Positions 15,150 through 23,858 of a stretch of DNA of 64,000 nt are shown here, one piece after another (position 1 is the stretch's first letter; the number at the start of each line of letters is the position of its first letter). This DNA is from Azospirillum oryzae (GTDB lineage Bacteria; Pseudomonadota; Alphaproteobacteria; Azospirillales; Azospirillaceae): the NCBI RefSeq assembly GCF_008364795.1, contig NZ_VTTM01000014.1:62001-126000 (forward strand). The letters are read 5' to 3'. The notes beneath the pieces were generated by a model. That model had not been told where the DNA came from, ran no database searches, and was given only the letters and a program-made list of their open reading frames with translations. Both the position numbers and the translations under genes were made by a program.

Positions 15150-17693
15150 CTATGCCGCCGCCGTGACTCGGGGAAAACGCAGGGTGAAGCGGGTGCCTTC
15201 GCCGGGGCGGCTCTCCACCCCGATGGTGCCGTGCAGGCGGCCGGTCACCAGATTGTAGACGATGTGCAACCCCAGCCCGCTGCCGCCCGATCCGCGCCGC
15301 GTGGTGAAGAAGGGGTCGAAGACCTTGGGCAGGACCTCCGGCGCGATGCCGGCGCCGTCATCGCCGATCGACAGTTCCACCATGTCGCCGTCCATCACGC
15401 GGGCGGCGATGGTGATGCGGCCGGGCTGCTCCGGATCCAGGGCATGGACCAGCGCGTTCATAACCAGGTTGGTCAGGATCTGCGACAGCGCCCCCGGATA
15501 GCCGTCCAGTTCCAGATCCGCCGGGCAATCGATGTCGATGGTCAGCGCCGCCCGCGCCTTGTAGGTCGGATGCAGGCTGCGCAGCAGTTCGTCGATGTAA
15601 TCCCGCAGCAGGAAGGCGCGGCGCTCGTCGCTGGACTGGTCGACGGCGACCAGCTTGAAGCTCTGCACCAGATTGGCCGCACGGGTGCTGTTGGACAGGA
15701 TCAGGTTGGCCATCTCCATCCCGTCGCTGAGGAAGCGCTGGAAATCCGACTTCTTCAGCGCATTCGCCGTGTGACGGTCCGACAGTTCGCCGATCAGCGC
15801 CTGCAGCTGCGAGGCGCCGGTGATGGTGATGCCGATGGGGGTGTTCACCTCGTGCGCCACGCCGGCGACCAGCTGGCCTAGCGAGGCCATCTTCTCCGCC
15901 TGGATCAGGCTGGCCTGCGTCGCCTTCAATTCGCCGAGCGCGCGTTCGGCGGCGTCGCGCGACTGGCGCAACGCATTATCCGCCTCGACCTCCCGCGTCA
16001 CGTCGACCACCACCGCCTGGATCGCCGGGCCGTCCATCCAGTCGACCCGGCGGCCGGTCAGCTCCACCCACAGCTCGGCGCCGTCGGGCCGGCAGGCGCG
16101 GATCCGGCGGCGCGGCGTGGACTGCCCGCCCTCCAGCAGCTGGTCGTAATTGTCGATCATCGACTGCCGCGCCTCCACCGCCACGACGGACAGCAGCGAC
16201 GGCAGGGCCATCACCTCCGCCACCGTCAGCCCCAGCATGGCGGCGAAGCTGTCGTTGGCGTAGAGCGCGTGGAAATCGCGATGGATGATGATGCCCTGGA
16301 TCGAGCCCTCGACCAGATCGCGGAATCGCCGCTCGTTGTCGGCCAGCGCCTGCTGGCGCCGGTCGATCTCGTCGATGAAGTAGCGGATCGAGGCGCCGAT
16401 GTCGGTGATCTCGTCGTCGCCGTCCACCGGGACTGGGGCCGGGACCGGAACCGTCCCGGCCGCCCCGCCTCCGGCCTGCCGGCCACCCGACAGCCGGGCC
16501 AGCACCGCCCGGTTCATCGCCACCAGCCGCGAGGACAGGAAGCGGCGGAAGATGAAATAGACGCCGACCGCCAGCAGGATCGACGCGCCGGCCAGCATCA
16601 TGACCGTGCGGGTGCGTTCGGCGATCAGCTCGGCCAGCGCATCGGTGCGCTCGGCCGACTGGTCGCGGATGGAGTCGTAGAGCGCGCGGGTGGACCGTTC
16701 GACCGTCTCCACCAGCACCTGGGCCTGCCCGGTCAGCGCCTGGGCGCGGTTGCGCGCCTGCAGGCGGTCGATGGCGCTCTCGAACAGCCCGCCCGGCGCG
16801 ACCAGCAGCGAAAACAGCTCCTCCTGCACGGTGGACATCATCTGGCCGGTCGGGTCGGGCGCGCCGCCGGTCAGGCGGGCCAGTTCGGCCAGCGTCCGTT
16901 CGGCCGACCGCGCCTCCCCCTTCAACCGGCTGAGATGGTCGAGCTGCGTCGCCCCCGCCGCCCGCGCCATCAGCGCGCCGATGCGCGCGGCCCAGGCGCC
17001 GGTGTCGGGCATGCTTTCGATCGCTGCCGCCAGCCGGCTCAGCGCGCGGGCCGCTTCGGCCTGACGGTCGCCATACTCGATCTGGCGGGTGACCTCGGCG
17101 TTCAGGTCGGCGACGGTGGCGGCCAGGATCAGCAGGGTGGAGCGGGTCTGCTCCAGCAGGCGGACATTGCCGTCGCGCTCCTTCCCGTCCCCGTGGTTGT
17201 CCTTCATCAGGCCGCGCATGCGGGCGACCAGAAGCTGCATCGAATCCAGCTCCGTCACCAGCCCGTCATAGATGGACCGTCGCTGCGGCGTCGAATTCGC
17301 GGCGGCGAGCTGCGGCAGTTGCGCCACCAGCTTCTGCAGCGACCCGTGCAGTTCGGCGCTGGTGATGACCTCCGGCAGCGTGTTGGTCGACAGGGCCGTG
17401 ACTTCCGCCCGGAACAGGCGGAAGGACGACATCGACACGCCGCCGATCAGCACCACCAGCAGCGCCATCACCGACAGCCCCAGCGTGATGCGCACCGCGA
17501 TGCCGAAGCGTCGCGTCCGGTTCGGCGGCGGCGTCTGCGGACCCGGCGTCGCGCCCGTTGCCGGCGCCGGCAGCGCGGCGACCCGCGCCGGGGTCTGCAT
17601 GATGCCGGACGTGCTCTGCAAGATTTCGGACGTGCTCCGCACGATGCTCGGCACGGTGGAGGAAGACAGGCTGGTGGAAAGCTGGCCGTCCAT
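15150..17693 (-). CDS. Membrane sensor histidine kinase with PAS domain
   Basis: An 847-residue hybrid-free sensor kinase. A Pro-rich cytoplasmic N-tail (~1-62) precedes TM1 (~66-88), a ~275-residue helical periplasmic sensor (~90-360), and TM2 (~363-383). Then come a HAMP-like linker (~384-447), PAS (~450-570), HisKA with the phospho-acceptor H614 in VAGVAHEVNTP, and HATPase with N-box NLVMNALVHA (~742-751), G1 DDGAGI (778-783) and G2 GSGLGL (804-809). No response regulator lies next to it. Its ATG at 17693 overlaps the stop codon of the nucleotidase-like gene (TAATG), so the two are co-transcribed and translationally coupled. The periplasmic nucleotidase-like protein is the obvious candidate input partner (inference). 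Confidence 0.9.
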   Translation of the reverse strand: MDGQLSTSLSSSTVPSIVRSTSEILQSTSGIMQTPARVAALPAPATGATPGPQTPPPNRTRRFGIAVRITLGLSVMALLVVLIGGVSMSSFRLFRAEVTALSTNTLPEVITSAELHGSLQKLVAQLPQLAAANSTPQRRSIYDGLVTELDSMQLLVARMRGLMKDNHGDGKERDGNVRLLEQTRSTLLILAATVADLNAEVTRQIEYGDRQAEAARALSRLAAAIESMPDTGAWAARIGALMARAAGATQLDHLSRLKGEARSAERTLAELARLTGGAPDPTGQMMSTVQEELFSLLVAPGGLFESAIDRLQARNRAQALTGQAQVLVETVERSTRALYDSIRDQSAERTDALAELIAERTRTVMMLAGASILLAVGVYFIFRRFLSSRLVAMNRAVLARLSGGRQAGGGAAGTVPVPAPVPVDGDDEITDIGASIRYFIDEIDRRQQALADNERRFRDLVEGSIQGIIIHRDFHALYANDSFAAMLGLTVAEVMALPSLLSVVAVEARQSMIDNYDQLLEGGQSTPRRRIRACRPDGAELWVELTGRRVDWMDGPAIQAVVVDVTREVEADNALRQSRDAAERALGELKATQASLIQAEKMASLGQLVAGVAHEVNTPIGITITGASQLQALIGELSDRHTANALKKSDFQRFLSDGMEMANLILSNSTRAANLVQSFKLVAVDQSSDERRAFLLRDYIDELLRSLHPTYKARAALTIDIDCPADLELDGYPGALSQILTNLVMNALVHALDPEQPGRITIAARVMDGDMVELSIGDDGAGIAPEVLPKVFDPFFTTRRGSGGSGLGLHIVYNLVTGRLHGTIGVESRPGEGTRFTLRFPRVTAAA

Positions 17694-19321
17694 TACCGCC
17701 TCACCGTCATGCGGCCGTCCAGCCGGGGAACGAACTCGCCGCTGCGGGCGATCTGGTCGATCATCTGGGTGGAGATGAACTCACTGTTGCGGTCTTCGAC
17801 CAGCCTCGGCACGCCCGCCAGCACGCCGTACCCGTCGCCGCCGGCCGCCAGGAAGCTGCTGGTTGCGAGCCGGTAGCGGGTGGACCGGCCGACCGGCTTG
17901 CCGCCGACCGACAGGCTGCGCAGCCGCTGGCCGGGCGGGCGGGTGAGGTCGATCTCCGCGCGGGCGTTGGACAGGTGGGGAAAGCGGCCCTGCAGCTGCT
18001 CCACCGCCGAAACGCCGCTTTCCACCGCCTCCCAAAGCTGCTGCCCGGTGATGTCCAGCACGACGCCGACATCGTGAAAGGGAAGCTCGCTATAGATGTC
18101 GCGCCGGGTCAGCAGGGCATCGGCCGGATATTGGCGATCGCCGCGGATGCCGCCGCCGTTGATCAGCGCCACATCGGCGTCCAGCGTCTCGCGCAGGGTG
18201 TCGACAACCGCGTTGGCGAAGGCGTTCTCGCCCGTCCGCAGCGCCTCCTTGCGGGTGTCGAGCGGCGCGGTGAGACGTCCCACCTCCATCCGCAGCATGG
18301 TGTCGAGCCGCGCCGCATAAGTCTTGGCCTGGATCAGCACGGCGGGATCGGGCGGCACCGCCGCGCTGTCGATCAGGCGGGGCGCCGGGGTCCAGCTCAC
18401 TTGCGGCTTGCCGTCCGGCCCGGTCCTGCGCTCCACCGTCAGATCCAGCGCCAGCACCCAGGCCGCCTGCGGCCCGACGGTGGCGGACAGGAAACGCCCG
18501 TCGTAATCGACGGCGAATGGGCGGTTGCGGTCCTGGTACAGCACGATGTCGGCGGGGCGGGCGGCCAACACGCTGCGGTGGGTGTCGCCGGCATAGCCGG
18601 TCATCGCCACCACCAGATCGACACCGTCGGCGCGCAACGCCGCGGCCTTGGCCTTCAGCGCCGGAACCGGGTCGCGGAACTCCGTCCGCTGGGCACGGGT
18701 GGTTTCCCGCGTCAGCACCGGCGTCGCCGCCATCACGCCGATGCGCAAGGGGCCGGCGCTCAGCACCACCGCGTCCTCCAGCCCATCCGGCGTTCTGCCG
18801 GAGGCGCGGTCCACCGTGTTGGTGGTGACGATGGGAAAGCCGGCCTCGAAGGCGCGGGCGCTCAGCCGGTCGTCGCCATGGTGGAATTCGCGGTTCAGCG
18901 CGGCCATCGCGTCGATGGTCATGCCGTTCAGCAGGTCGATGATGTGCGCGCCCTGGTCGTAGAAGGCCAGCACCGACGGCGCCAGCGTCTGGCCGCCATG
19001 GAGGACCAGCAGGTTGGGATGGGCGGCCCGTTCCTGGCGGATCGTCCCGGCCAGCCGGGCCATGCCGCCGCGTCCGGCGGTCTCGTCAAGGTCGGTGGTG
19101 CCTTGGGTGTAGAGGATCGTCAGATGGACCGGCCCGGTGTCCGTCGCGGCCTTTCCATCCACGGCCGCGGCGGCAGGCTGCTGCGCCTGCGCCGGCAGGA
19201 TCGCCGCAGGCAAGCCAAGGCCAAGGCCGAGCGCCAGCGAGGCGGCCAGGGACGACAATGTCCTGCCGAGCCGGGTCCGAATCCCGCCGGCAGCGCCGTT
19301 GAATATACCGATAGTGTCCAT
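17693..19321 (-). CDS. 5'-nucleotidase-family protein with degenerate catalytic domain
   Basis: A 542-residue exported protein with a signal segment at ~22-47 ending AQAQQ. Residues ~62-290 follow the metallophosphatase domain of UshA-type 5'-nucleotidases, but the metal ligands are missing: HTNDxHG reads YTQGTTD (71-77), the GD motif reads GGQ (109-111), GNHEF reads LNREF (142-146), the mid-domain TH reads TG (241-242) and the GHxH motif is absent (region DIVLYQDRN, ~258-266). The C-terminal 5_nucleotid_C domain (~340-520) keeps its substrate-binding motifs INGGGIRGD (387-395) and FLAAGGDGY (490-498). It therefore probably binds nucleotides or nucleosides without hydrolysing them. AGAGGTG precedes the ATG at 19321. 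It is followed immediately by the histidine kinase gene. Confidence 0.87.
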   Translation of the reverse strand: MDTIGIFNGAAGGIRTRLGRTLSSLAASLALGLGLGLPAAILPAQAQQPAAAAVDGKAATDTGPVHLTILYTQGTTDLDETAGRGGMARLAGTIRQERAAHPNLLVLHGGQTLAPSVLAFYDQGAHIIDLLNGMTIDAMAALNREFHHGDDRLSARAFEAGFPIVTTNTVDRASGRTPDGLEDAVVLSAGPLRIGVMAATPVLTRETTRAQRTEFRDPVPALKAKAAALRADGVDLVVAMTGYAGDTHRSVLAARPADIVLYQDRNRPFAVDYDGRFLSATVGPQAAWVLALDLTVERRTGPDGKPQVSWTPAPRLIDSAAVPPDPAVLIQAKTYAARLDTMLRMEVGRLTAPLDTRKEALRTGENAFANAVVDTLRETLDADVALINGGGIRGDRQYPADALLTRRDIYSELPFHDVGVVLDITGQQLWEAVESGVSAVEQLQGRFPHLSNARAEIDLTRPPGQRLRSLSVGGKPVGRSTRYRLATSSFLAAGGDGYGVLAGVPRLVEDRNSEFISTQMIDQIARSGEFVPRLDGRMTVRR

Positions 19322-19402
19322 AGCCCGGCGTCACCTCTGCCCCCGCGCCGGATTATGCTCATTTCCACGTCGCTGTTGAAGCAAAGCCGCGTTACGGGAT
19401 TG

Positions 19403-20236
19403 TCATATTGATGACACACGGCGTGGAAGAGCCCGTTTTACCCATTCGTAGACACCGAGAACTCGCAGAATTCCGATCAACTTCATCCGCACCGACGCCG
19501 GAACTGCGGCAAAACGTGGCGCCAGCCCGGCGCGCCGGGTTTTCGACAGTGCCGCCCGGCGGGCATAGGCGACGCGGTGAAGCGTGACCCGCCGGCTGGC
19601 GGTGTCGAAGCAGGCGAAGCTGGCGCGGGTATCGGCGCCGCGCGGCTCCCCCACCGTGCCGGGGTTCAGCAGATACAGCCCGTCTGCCCGCAACTGCGCC
19701 CCGCCGTCGAGCGGCACCGCCTGCACCGCCCCGTTCCGCCATTCCCACAGCCCCGCCCGGTGGGTGTGGCCGAAGGCGCAGACCCGCGCGCCGGAGGGAT
19801 GCCCGAGAAGCGCCTGAAGGCTCAAGCGGCGTTTGCCGTCATCGTCCAGCCGCACCAGTTCCTTCCCCACCTCCGGATGCAGGGCGCCATGGACGGCGAC
19901 CAGAGCGCCATCCACCACAGCCGTCAGCGGCAGGGCGGACAGGAAGGCGCGGCTCTCCTCGTCCAGCCGCTCCTTGGTCCAGGCGACGGCCCGCGCCGCC
20001 GGTTCGCTGAACCCCTCGGTCCCGATGGCGCCGATCACCGCCCGGTCGTGATTGCCGGCGATGCAGACGGCGCCGGCCTGCCGCAGCAGAGCGATGCAGG
20101 CGGCGGCGTCGGTGTTGTAGCCGACGACGTCGCCCAGGCAGACGATGCGCTCCGCCCCCTCGGCCCGGATGGCGTCGAGTGTCGCCTGCAACGCTTCCAG
20201 GTTGGCGTGGATGTCGGAGATGAGCGCGATCTTCAT
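19403..20236 (-). CDS. Calcineurin-type metallophosphoesterase
   Basis: A 277-residue cytoplasmic phosphoesterase of the YfcE/ApaH-like superfamily. All metal ligands are present: D8 and H10 (SDIHAN), D36 (LGDVVGYN), N62 and H63 (GNHD), H116 (VHGALH), H157 and H159 (FGHTH). The C-terminal ~40 residues are basic (KTRRAG, VKRALPRRV) and may contact membranes or nucleic acid. The ATG at 20236 lies 11 bases after the ATP-grasp gene, so it belongs to the three-gene unit 19403-22710. The substrate is unknown: small phosphodiesters, sugar phosphates or phosphorylated intermediates of the neighbouring ligase are all possible. Confidence 0.88.
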   Translation of the reverse strand: MKIALISDIHANLEALQATLDAIRAEGAERIVCLGDVVGYNTDAAACIALLRQAGAVCIAGNHDRAVIGAIGTEGFSEPAARAVAWTKERLDEESRAFLSALPLTAVVDGALVAVHGALHPEVGKELVRLDDDGKRRLSLQALLGHPSGARVCAFGHTHRAGLWEWRNGAVQAVPLDGGAQLRADGLYLLNPGTVGEPRGADTRASFACFDTASRRVTLHRVAYARRAALSKTRRAGLAPRFAAVPASVRMKLIGILRVLGVYEWVKRALPRRVSSI

Positions 20237-20247
20237 GGTTTTTGCGC

Positions 20248-21450
20248 TCAGGGCTTCGCCAGGCGCGCCGGGCCGGCGACGCCGGGAACGCGGGCGAGCA
20301 GCCGGTCCAGCTTCGGCCGCAGGAAGGGCATCGGGTCGTCCGGCGTGATCGCCTTCGCCTCGCAACGCGCGACCCAGGCCAGCCAGCGCGCCGTCGGCAC
20401 GCCACTGTCCCGCGCCGCCAGCCTGTCCTTGCTGATGTGGCACCAGCAGGCGCCGGGCCGGGCCTTGGCCGGGCCCGGGCGGGGGTCTGGGCGGGGGCGG
20501 CCGGTCAGATCGGCCTGCACCATCGCCGGCAGGTTCACCCCGGCGACCGCCCCCAGATGATGCCACAGGTTGAAGCGCGGATTGATCTCCAGCAGGTGCA
20601 GGCGGCCGTCGGGATCGCGTTTGAAATCGAACTTGGCAACGCCCTTGAGGCCGATGCGCGCCGCGATCTCCCGTCCCAGCGCCGCCACGTCGGCTCCCCC
20701 GCCGTCGATGTCGGTGATGGTCAGCGCGGTGCTGTGACCGTAGTCGACCGGATATGTGCGGATCTTGCGCCCGGTGAACTCGCCGGCCACGGCACCGTCC
20801 GCATCGATATAGACATGATGGCTTTCGATCCGCGTCTCCGGTCCGGGGATCAGTTCCTGCGCCAGCAGATCGATGCCGACCGCGATCAGGCGCGGCCACA
20901 GGGCGCGAAGCTCATCATCCCCGTCCAGGCGGATCGCCTTGCCCAGCCCCTCGATCTCGTCCCAGGGCGGGCGGCGGGTCAGCGGCTTGACGATCACGGG
21001 ATAGCGCAGGTCCAGATCCGGCGCCTCGCCACCGGGCAGGGGGCTCAGGCGTCGGGTGCGGGGAACCGGCAGGTCCAGCCGCTCCGCCAGTGCCTGGAAC
21101 CGGCCCTTGTCGACCAGCGTCTCCACCAGATCGGCATCGGCCAGCGCGAAGCGGAAGACGGCAGACAGCCGGTCGCGATGGCGCGACACCATCAGAAGCT
21201 GCGCGTCCTCCTCCATGTAGAGCACCGGCTTTTCGGCCTGCGCGGCACCGAAACGCAGCAGACGGTCGACGAGCGCTTCGTCATTGCCGCCCTCCCATGG
21301 GATAAGCCGCTCAGTGAAGCGGGAATGGGCGGTCGCCCCGCCCGGCGGTCCGACCACGGCACAGCGGATGCCGGCCAGCCCCAGCGGGCGCACCAGATCC
21401 ATGTCGCCCAACACGCAGGCCAGCGGCCCGGCTTTCGGTCCTGTTGCCAT
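20248..21450 (-). CDS. ATP-grasp domain ligase
   Basis: A 400-residue ATP-grasp enzyme; these activate a carboxylate as acyl-phosphate and join it to an amine or similar nucleophile. The N-terminal ~115 residues form a pre-ATP-grasp Rossmann part (ACVLGDMDLVRPLGLAGI). The ATP-binding core shows YPVIVKPLTRR (~150-160), the QELIPGPETRIESHH segment, and the metal-binding end FDFKRDPDGRLHLLEINPRF (E and N ligands). The family is closest in layout to the carbamoyl-phosphate-synthase-like ATP-grasp group found in surface polysaccharide and peptide-modification clusters; the substrate is not predictable here. It lies 18 bases after the acyltransferase gene and 11 before the phosphoesterase gene. Confidence 0.86.
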   Translation of the reverse strand: MATGPKAGPLACVLGDMDLVRPLGLAGIRCAVVGPPGGATAHSRFTERLIPWEGGNDEALVDRLLRFGAAQAEKPVLYMEEDAQLLMVSRHRDRLSAVFRFALADADLVETLVDKGRFQALAERLDLPVPRTRRLSPLPGGEAPDLDLRYPVIVKPLTRRPPWDEIEGLGKAIRLDGDDELRALWPRLIAVGIDLLAQELIPGPETRIESHHVYIDADGAVAGEFTGRKIRTYPVDYGHSTALTITDIDGGGADVAALGREIAARIGLKGVAKFDFKRDPDGRLHLLEINPRFNLWHHLGAVAGVNLPAMVQADLTGRPRPDPRPGPAKARPGACWCHISKDRLAARDSGVPTARWLAWVARCEAKAITPDDPMPFLRPKLDRLLARVPGVAGPARLAKP

Positions 21451-21468
21451 GGCGAACGCTCTCCCTTC

Positions 21469-22710
21469 TCAGATGCCTTTTGCCGGAGCGATCCAGCCGC
21501 GCAGCGACCGTTTGACGGCGTCGACCATCACCCCGCGCGCCCGGCGGCAATGCGCCTCCAGCCGCCGGCTGAACCGGTCGGGGCCGAGCGTCAGCCAGTT
21601 CATCGGCTGTTCGGCATTGGAGAGCAGCGGCTTGTGCCCAGCCGGCGTCGACATGAAGTCGTAGCAATCCTCTCCGCGGGCCAGCGCATCCTCGATGGCC
21701 AGCACATGGCTCAGCAGTCCGGGCTTCAGCCGGTTGTCGGCCTCGAAGGCGAAGCCGCCCTGATAGTTCAGGACGCGGTGACGATGGACAAAGTTGTAGA
21801 GATAGCCGATGGGCTGCCCGCCGACGCTGACCCGGCTCAGCCGCACGGCGCCGCGCCGCATCCCCTCGGCGATCAGCCTTGTGTGGAAAGGACGGAACGC
21901 CGGGTTGGCGAAGGCGCCCGCCTGTCCGCGCGCCTGCCAGCCGGCCTGATGCAGGACCTCCATCCCGGCGAAATACTCCATCGCCTCGTCCACCGTCGCG
22001 GCGACGTGGTGATCCAGCGCGCCGCGGGCGCGGTAAAGCCGCTCTGCCCGATTGACCGCCGCCCGCGTGTTGCGGCCGAGGCCGCCGCGGAAGTCGCCGC
22101 CGCCGGCCCGCACCGTGCCGAGGTCGACCCACTGCGCCGAATCCGCGATGCGCAATTGCAGCGTATGGCCGGTTCGCGCCGCCACCCGCCGGGCGGCCCG
22201 TTCCGCCGCCAGGGTCAGCCCGCCCAGCACCAGCTCGTCATTGGCGGTCAGCCGCTCGCCCAGCCAGTGCAGCATGGCATCCGTCACTTCGTCGGCGAAG
22301 CGGCGGTCGGCGAGGATGCCGTTATACTCCATGAACAGGCGGTCATAGCCGCGGTCGCCGGTCTCGTGCAGCATCCAGCATCGGCTGTGCAGCACCCCGA
22401 ACCGCCGCCGCACGCGCGGGCAGAGCACGGCCAGACCGACCGCTTCATCGCCCCGTAATGCCACCAGCAAATGCGGCTCGATGCCATCCGGCATCTGCGC
22501 CAGCCAGGAGCCGATCCAGGTCCAGGAGAGAAAGAAGGAGGAGTCGGCACGGCTTTCCAGTTCCGTCCATGCCAGCGCCAGTTCCGGCATGGAGGGAAGG
22601 GGGTGCAGGGAAATCCGTATTTCGGCGGATGCGGCGGGACCGATCTCCGTTTCGATGGCGGGACCGTCGGAGTTCGGGCGGGCGGAGTCGGGGCGGGGCC
22701 AGATGCTCAT
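21469..22710 (-). CDS. GNAT-fold acyltransferase (CelD/BcsL or FemAB-like)
   Basis: A 413-residue protein with two GNAT-like halves, as in the CelD/BcsL (Acetyltransf_6) group that modifies extracellular polysaccharides or peptides. The first half includes FFLSWTWIGSWLAQ (~58-71) and LLVALRGDEAVGLAVLCP; the second half contains RLSRVSVGGQPIGYLYNFVH and GGFAFEADNRLKPGLLSHVL, the usual acyl-CoA-binding core of this group. It starts the three-gene unit with the ATP-grasp ligase and phosphoesterase. A 7-bp inverted repeat (CGGTAGA / TCTACCG, 22725-22743) sits in its leader. Its exact acceptor is unknown. Confidence 0.84.
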   Translation of the reverse strand: MSIWPRPDSARPNSDGPAIETEIGPAASAEIRISLHPLPSMPELALAWTELESRADSSFFLSWTWIGSWLAQMPDGIEPHLLVALRGDEAVGLAVLCPRVRRRFGVLHSRCWMLHETGDRGYDRLFMEYNGILADRRFADEVTDAMLHWLGERLTANDELVLGGLTLAAERAARRVAARTGHTLQLRIADSAQWVDLGTVRAGGGDFRGGLGRNTRAAVNRAERLYRARGALDHHVAATVDEAMEYFAGMEVLHQAGWQARGQAGAFANPAFRPFHTRLIAEGMRRGAVRLSRVSVGGQPIGYLYNFVHRHRVLNYQGGFAFEADNRLKPGLLSHVLAIEDALARGEDCYDFMSTPAGHKPLLSNAEQPMNWLTLGPDRFSRRLEAHCRRARGVMVDAVKRSLRGWIAPAKGI

Positions 22711-22724
22711 CGGCGCGGCGTCTC

Positions 22725-22743
22725 CGGTAGATATTCTCTACCG
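22725..22743. promoter_or_regulatory. Inverted repeat in leader of acyltransferase gene
   Basis: CGGTAGA - TATTC - TCTACCG is a perfect 7-bp inverted repeat 15 bases upstream of the ATG at 22710. It could be an operator or a small leader hairpin. Confidence 0.35.
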
Positions 22744-22849
22744 AAAACAACACGCTGGATCCGGGAACGGTCCCGTCTACGCCGGGGAGCCCCAAAAATC
22801 TGCGCGGCGCAAAAGGATGCCGCGAAAGAAGCGGATTCTATACCGATAC

Positions 22850-22878
22850 GCCGGCCCGGCGATCGATGCCGGGCCGGC
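22850..22878 (-). terminator. Hairpin after glutathione S-transferase gene
   Basis: An 11-bp perfect stem GCCGGCCCGGC / GCCGGGCCGGC with a 7-base loop lies 12 bases beyond the stop of the minus-strand transferase gene. The following sequence on that strand (GTATCGGTATAG) has no run of U, so it is a hairpin of terminator type with moderate certainty. Confidence 0.5.
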
Positions 22879-22889
22879 TGTCAGGGACC

Positions 22890-23597
22890 TCAGCGCTTGA
22901 CCGTGTCGGCGGACTGGCCGAACAGGATCTTCTTGCTGTCCTCATTCACCGTGGGCGTGCGGTTGGGGTTGACGGCTTGCCCCTTTTCATAGGCGCGCAC
23001 CACCGCCGGCCGATCCTTGATCGCGTTGAACCAGCGCTTCAGGTTGGGGAAGTTGTCCAGATCCTGCTGCTGGCGTTCATGCGGGACGATCCAGGGATAG
23101 CTCGCCATATCGGCGATGGACAGTTCCGCTCCGCCCAGGAACTCGTTGTCGGCAAGGCGCTTGTCCATCACGCCATAGAGGCGCCCGGTCTCCTTGACGT
23201 AGCGCTCCATGGCGTAGGGGATGCGCTCCGGCGCGTATTGCACGAAATGGTGGTTCTGGCCGGCCATCGGGCCGAGGCCGCCGACCTGCCAGAACAGCCA
23301 TTCGAGAACGGTCTTGCGGCCACGGACGTCGCTGGGCAGGAACTTGCCGGTCTTCTCGGCCAGATAGACCAGGATGGCGCCGGATTCGAAGACGCTGATC
23401 GGCTCGCCGCCGTCGGCCGGGGCGTTGTCGATGATCGCCGGCATGCGGTTGTTGGGCGAGAAGGCAAGGAATTCCGGCTTGAACTGGTCGCCGGTGGAGA
23501 TGTTCACCGGCTTGAACGTGTAATCCAGCCCGGCTTCCTCCAGAAAGATCGTGATCTTGTGGCCGTTCGGCGTCGGCCAGAAATAAAGGTCGATCAT
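22890..23597 (-). CDS. Glutathione S-transferase (YfcG/Ure2-like)
   Basis: A 235-residue cytosolic protein with the thioredoxin-fold N-domain (MIDLYFWPTPNGHKITIFLE) and an all-helical C-domain. The FSPNNRMPAIID motif (~45-56) contains the cis-Pro loop, and FESGAILVYLAEKTG (~69-83) supplies the glutathione-binding E-S pair. This layout is that of the Nu-class YfcG/YghU enzymes that act as disulfide-bond reductases on glutathione. The ATG at 23597 has GGAGGG 6 bases upstream; the 6-residue longer frame is unlikely. It diverges from the acyl-CoA dehydrogenase operon. Confidence 0.92.
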   Translation of the reverse strand: MIDLYFWPTPNGHKITIFLEEAGLDYTFKPVNISTGDQFKPEFLAFSPNNRMPAIIDNAPADGGEPISVFESGAILVYLAEKTGKFLPSDVRGRKTVLEWLFWQVGGLGPMAGQNHHFVQYAPERIPYAMERYVKETGRLYGVMDKRLADNEFLGGAELSIADMASYPWIVPHERQQQDLDNFPNLKRWFNAIKDRPAVVRAYEKGQAVNPNRTPTVNEDSKKILFGQSADTVKR

Positions 23598-23752
23598 CCC
23601 AAACCCTCCAGTCATTTATCGGCCCGAGGCTCCAGGCCGCTGATTTCCGAAAAGGTTAACCGCTTCGCTCCGGCTGGCAAGCCCGCACGCACGCGCGGCA
23701 GACCTTCGATCCACCGCACTAATTTCGTATAACGGAATGCAATTTCATTTTG

Positions 23753-23803
23753 TTGACAGCTCCCGCCTCATCTGTCAGCGTGGCCAACGAACAGATGAGG
23801 CGG
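23753..23803 (+). promoter_or_regulatory. Promoter region with 13-bp inverted repeat (candidate operator)
   Basis: TTGACA (23753-23758) is a good -35 element, with only a weak -10 at the expected distance (CAGCGT, 23776-23781). The arms CCGCCTCATCTGT (23763-23775) and ACAGATGAGGCGG (23791-23803) are perfect complements, with a 15-base spacer covering the -10 region. This is the geometry of a repressor operator (for example a TetR/GntR-type regulator) controlling the downstream catabolic operon. The cognate regulator is not in the window. Confidence 0.55.
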
Positions 23804-23858
23804 CGCCCCTCAATCCACGATTTTCCCTGAAATCATTCTCCCCGGACGGAGAGCACGC

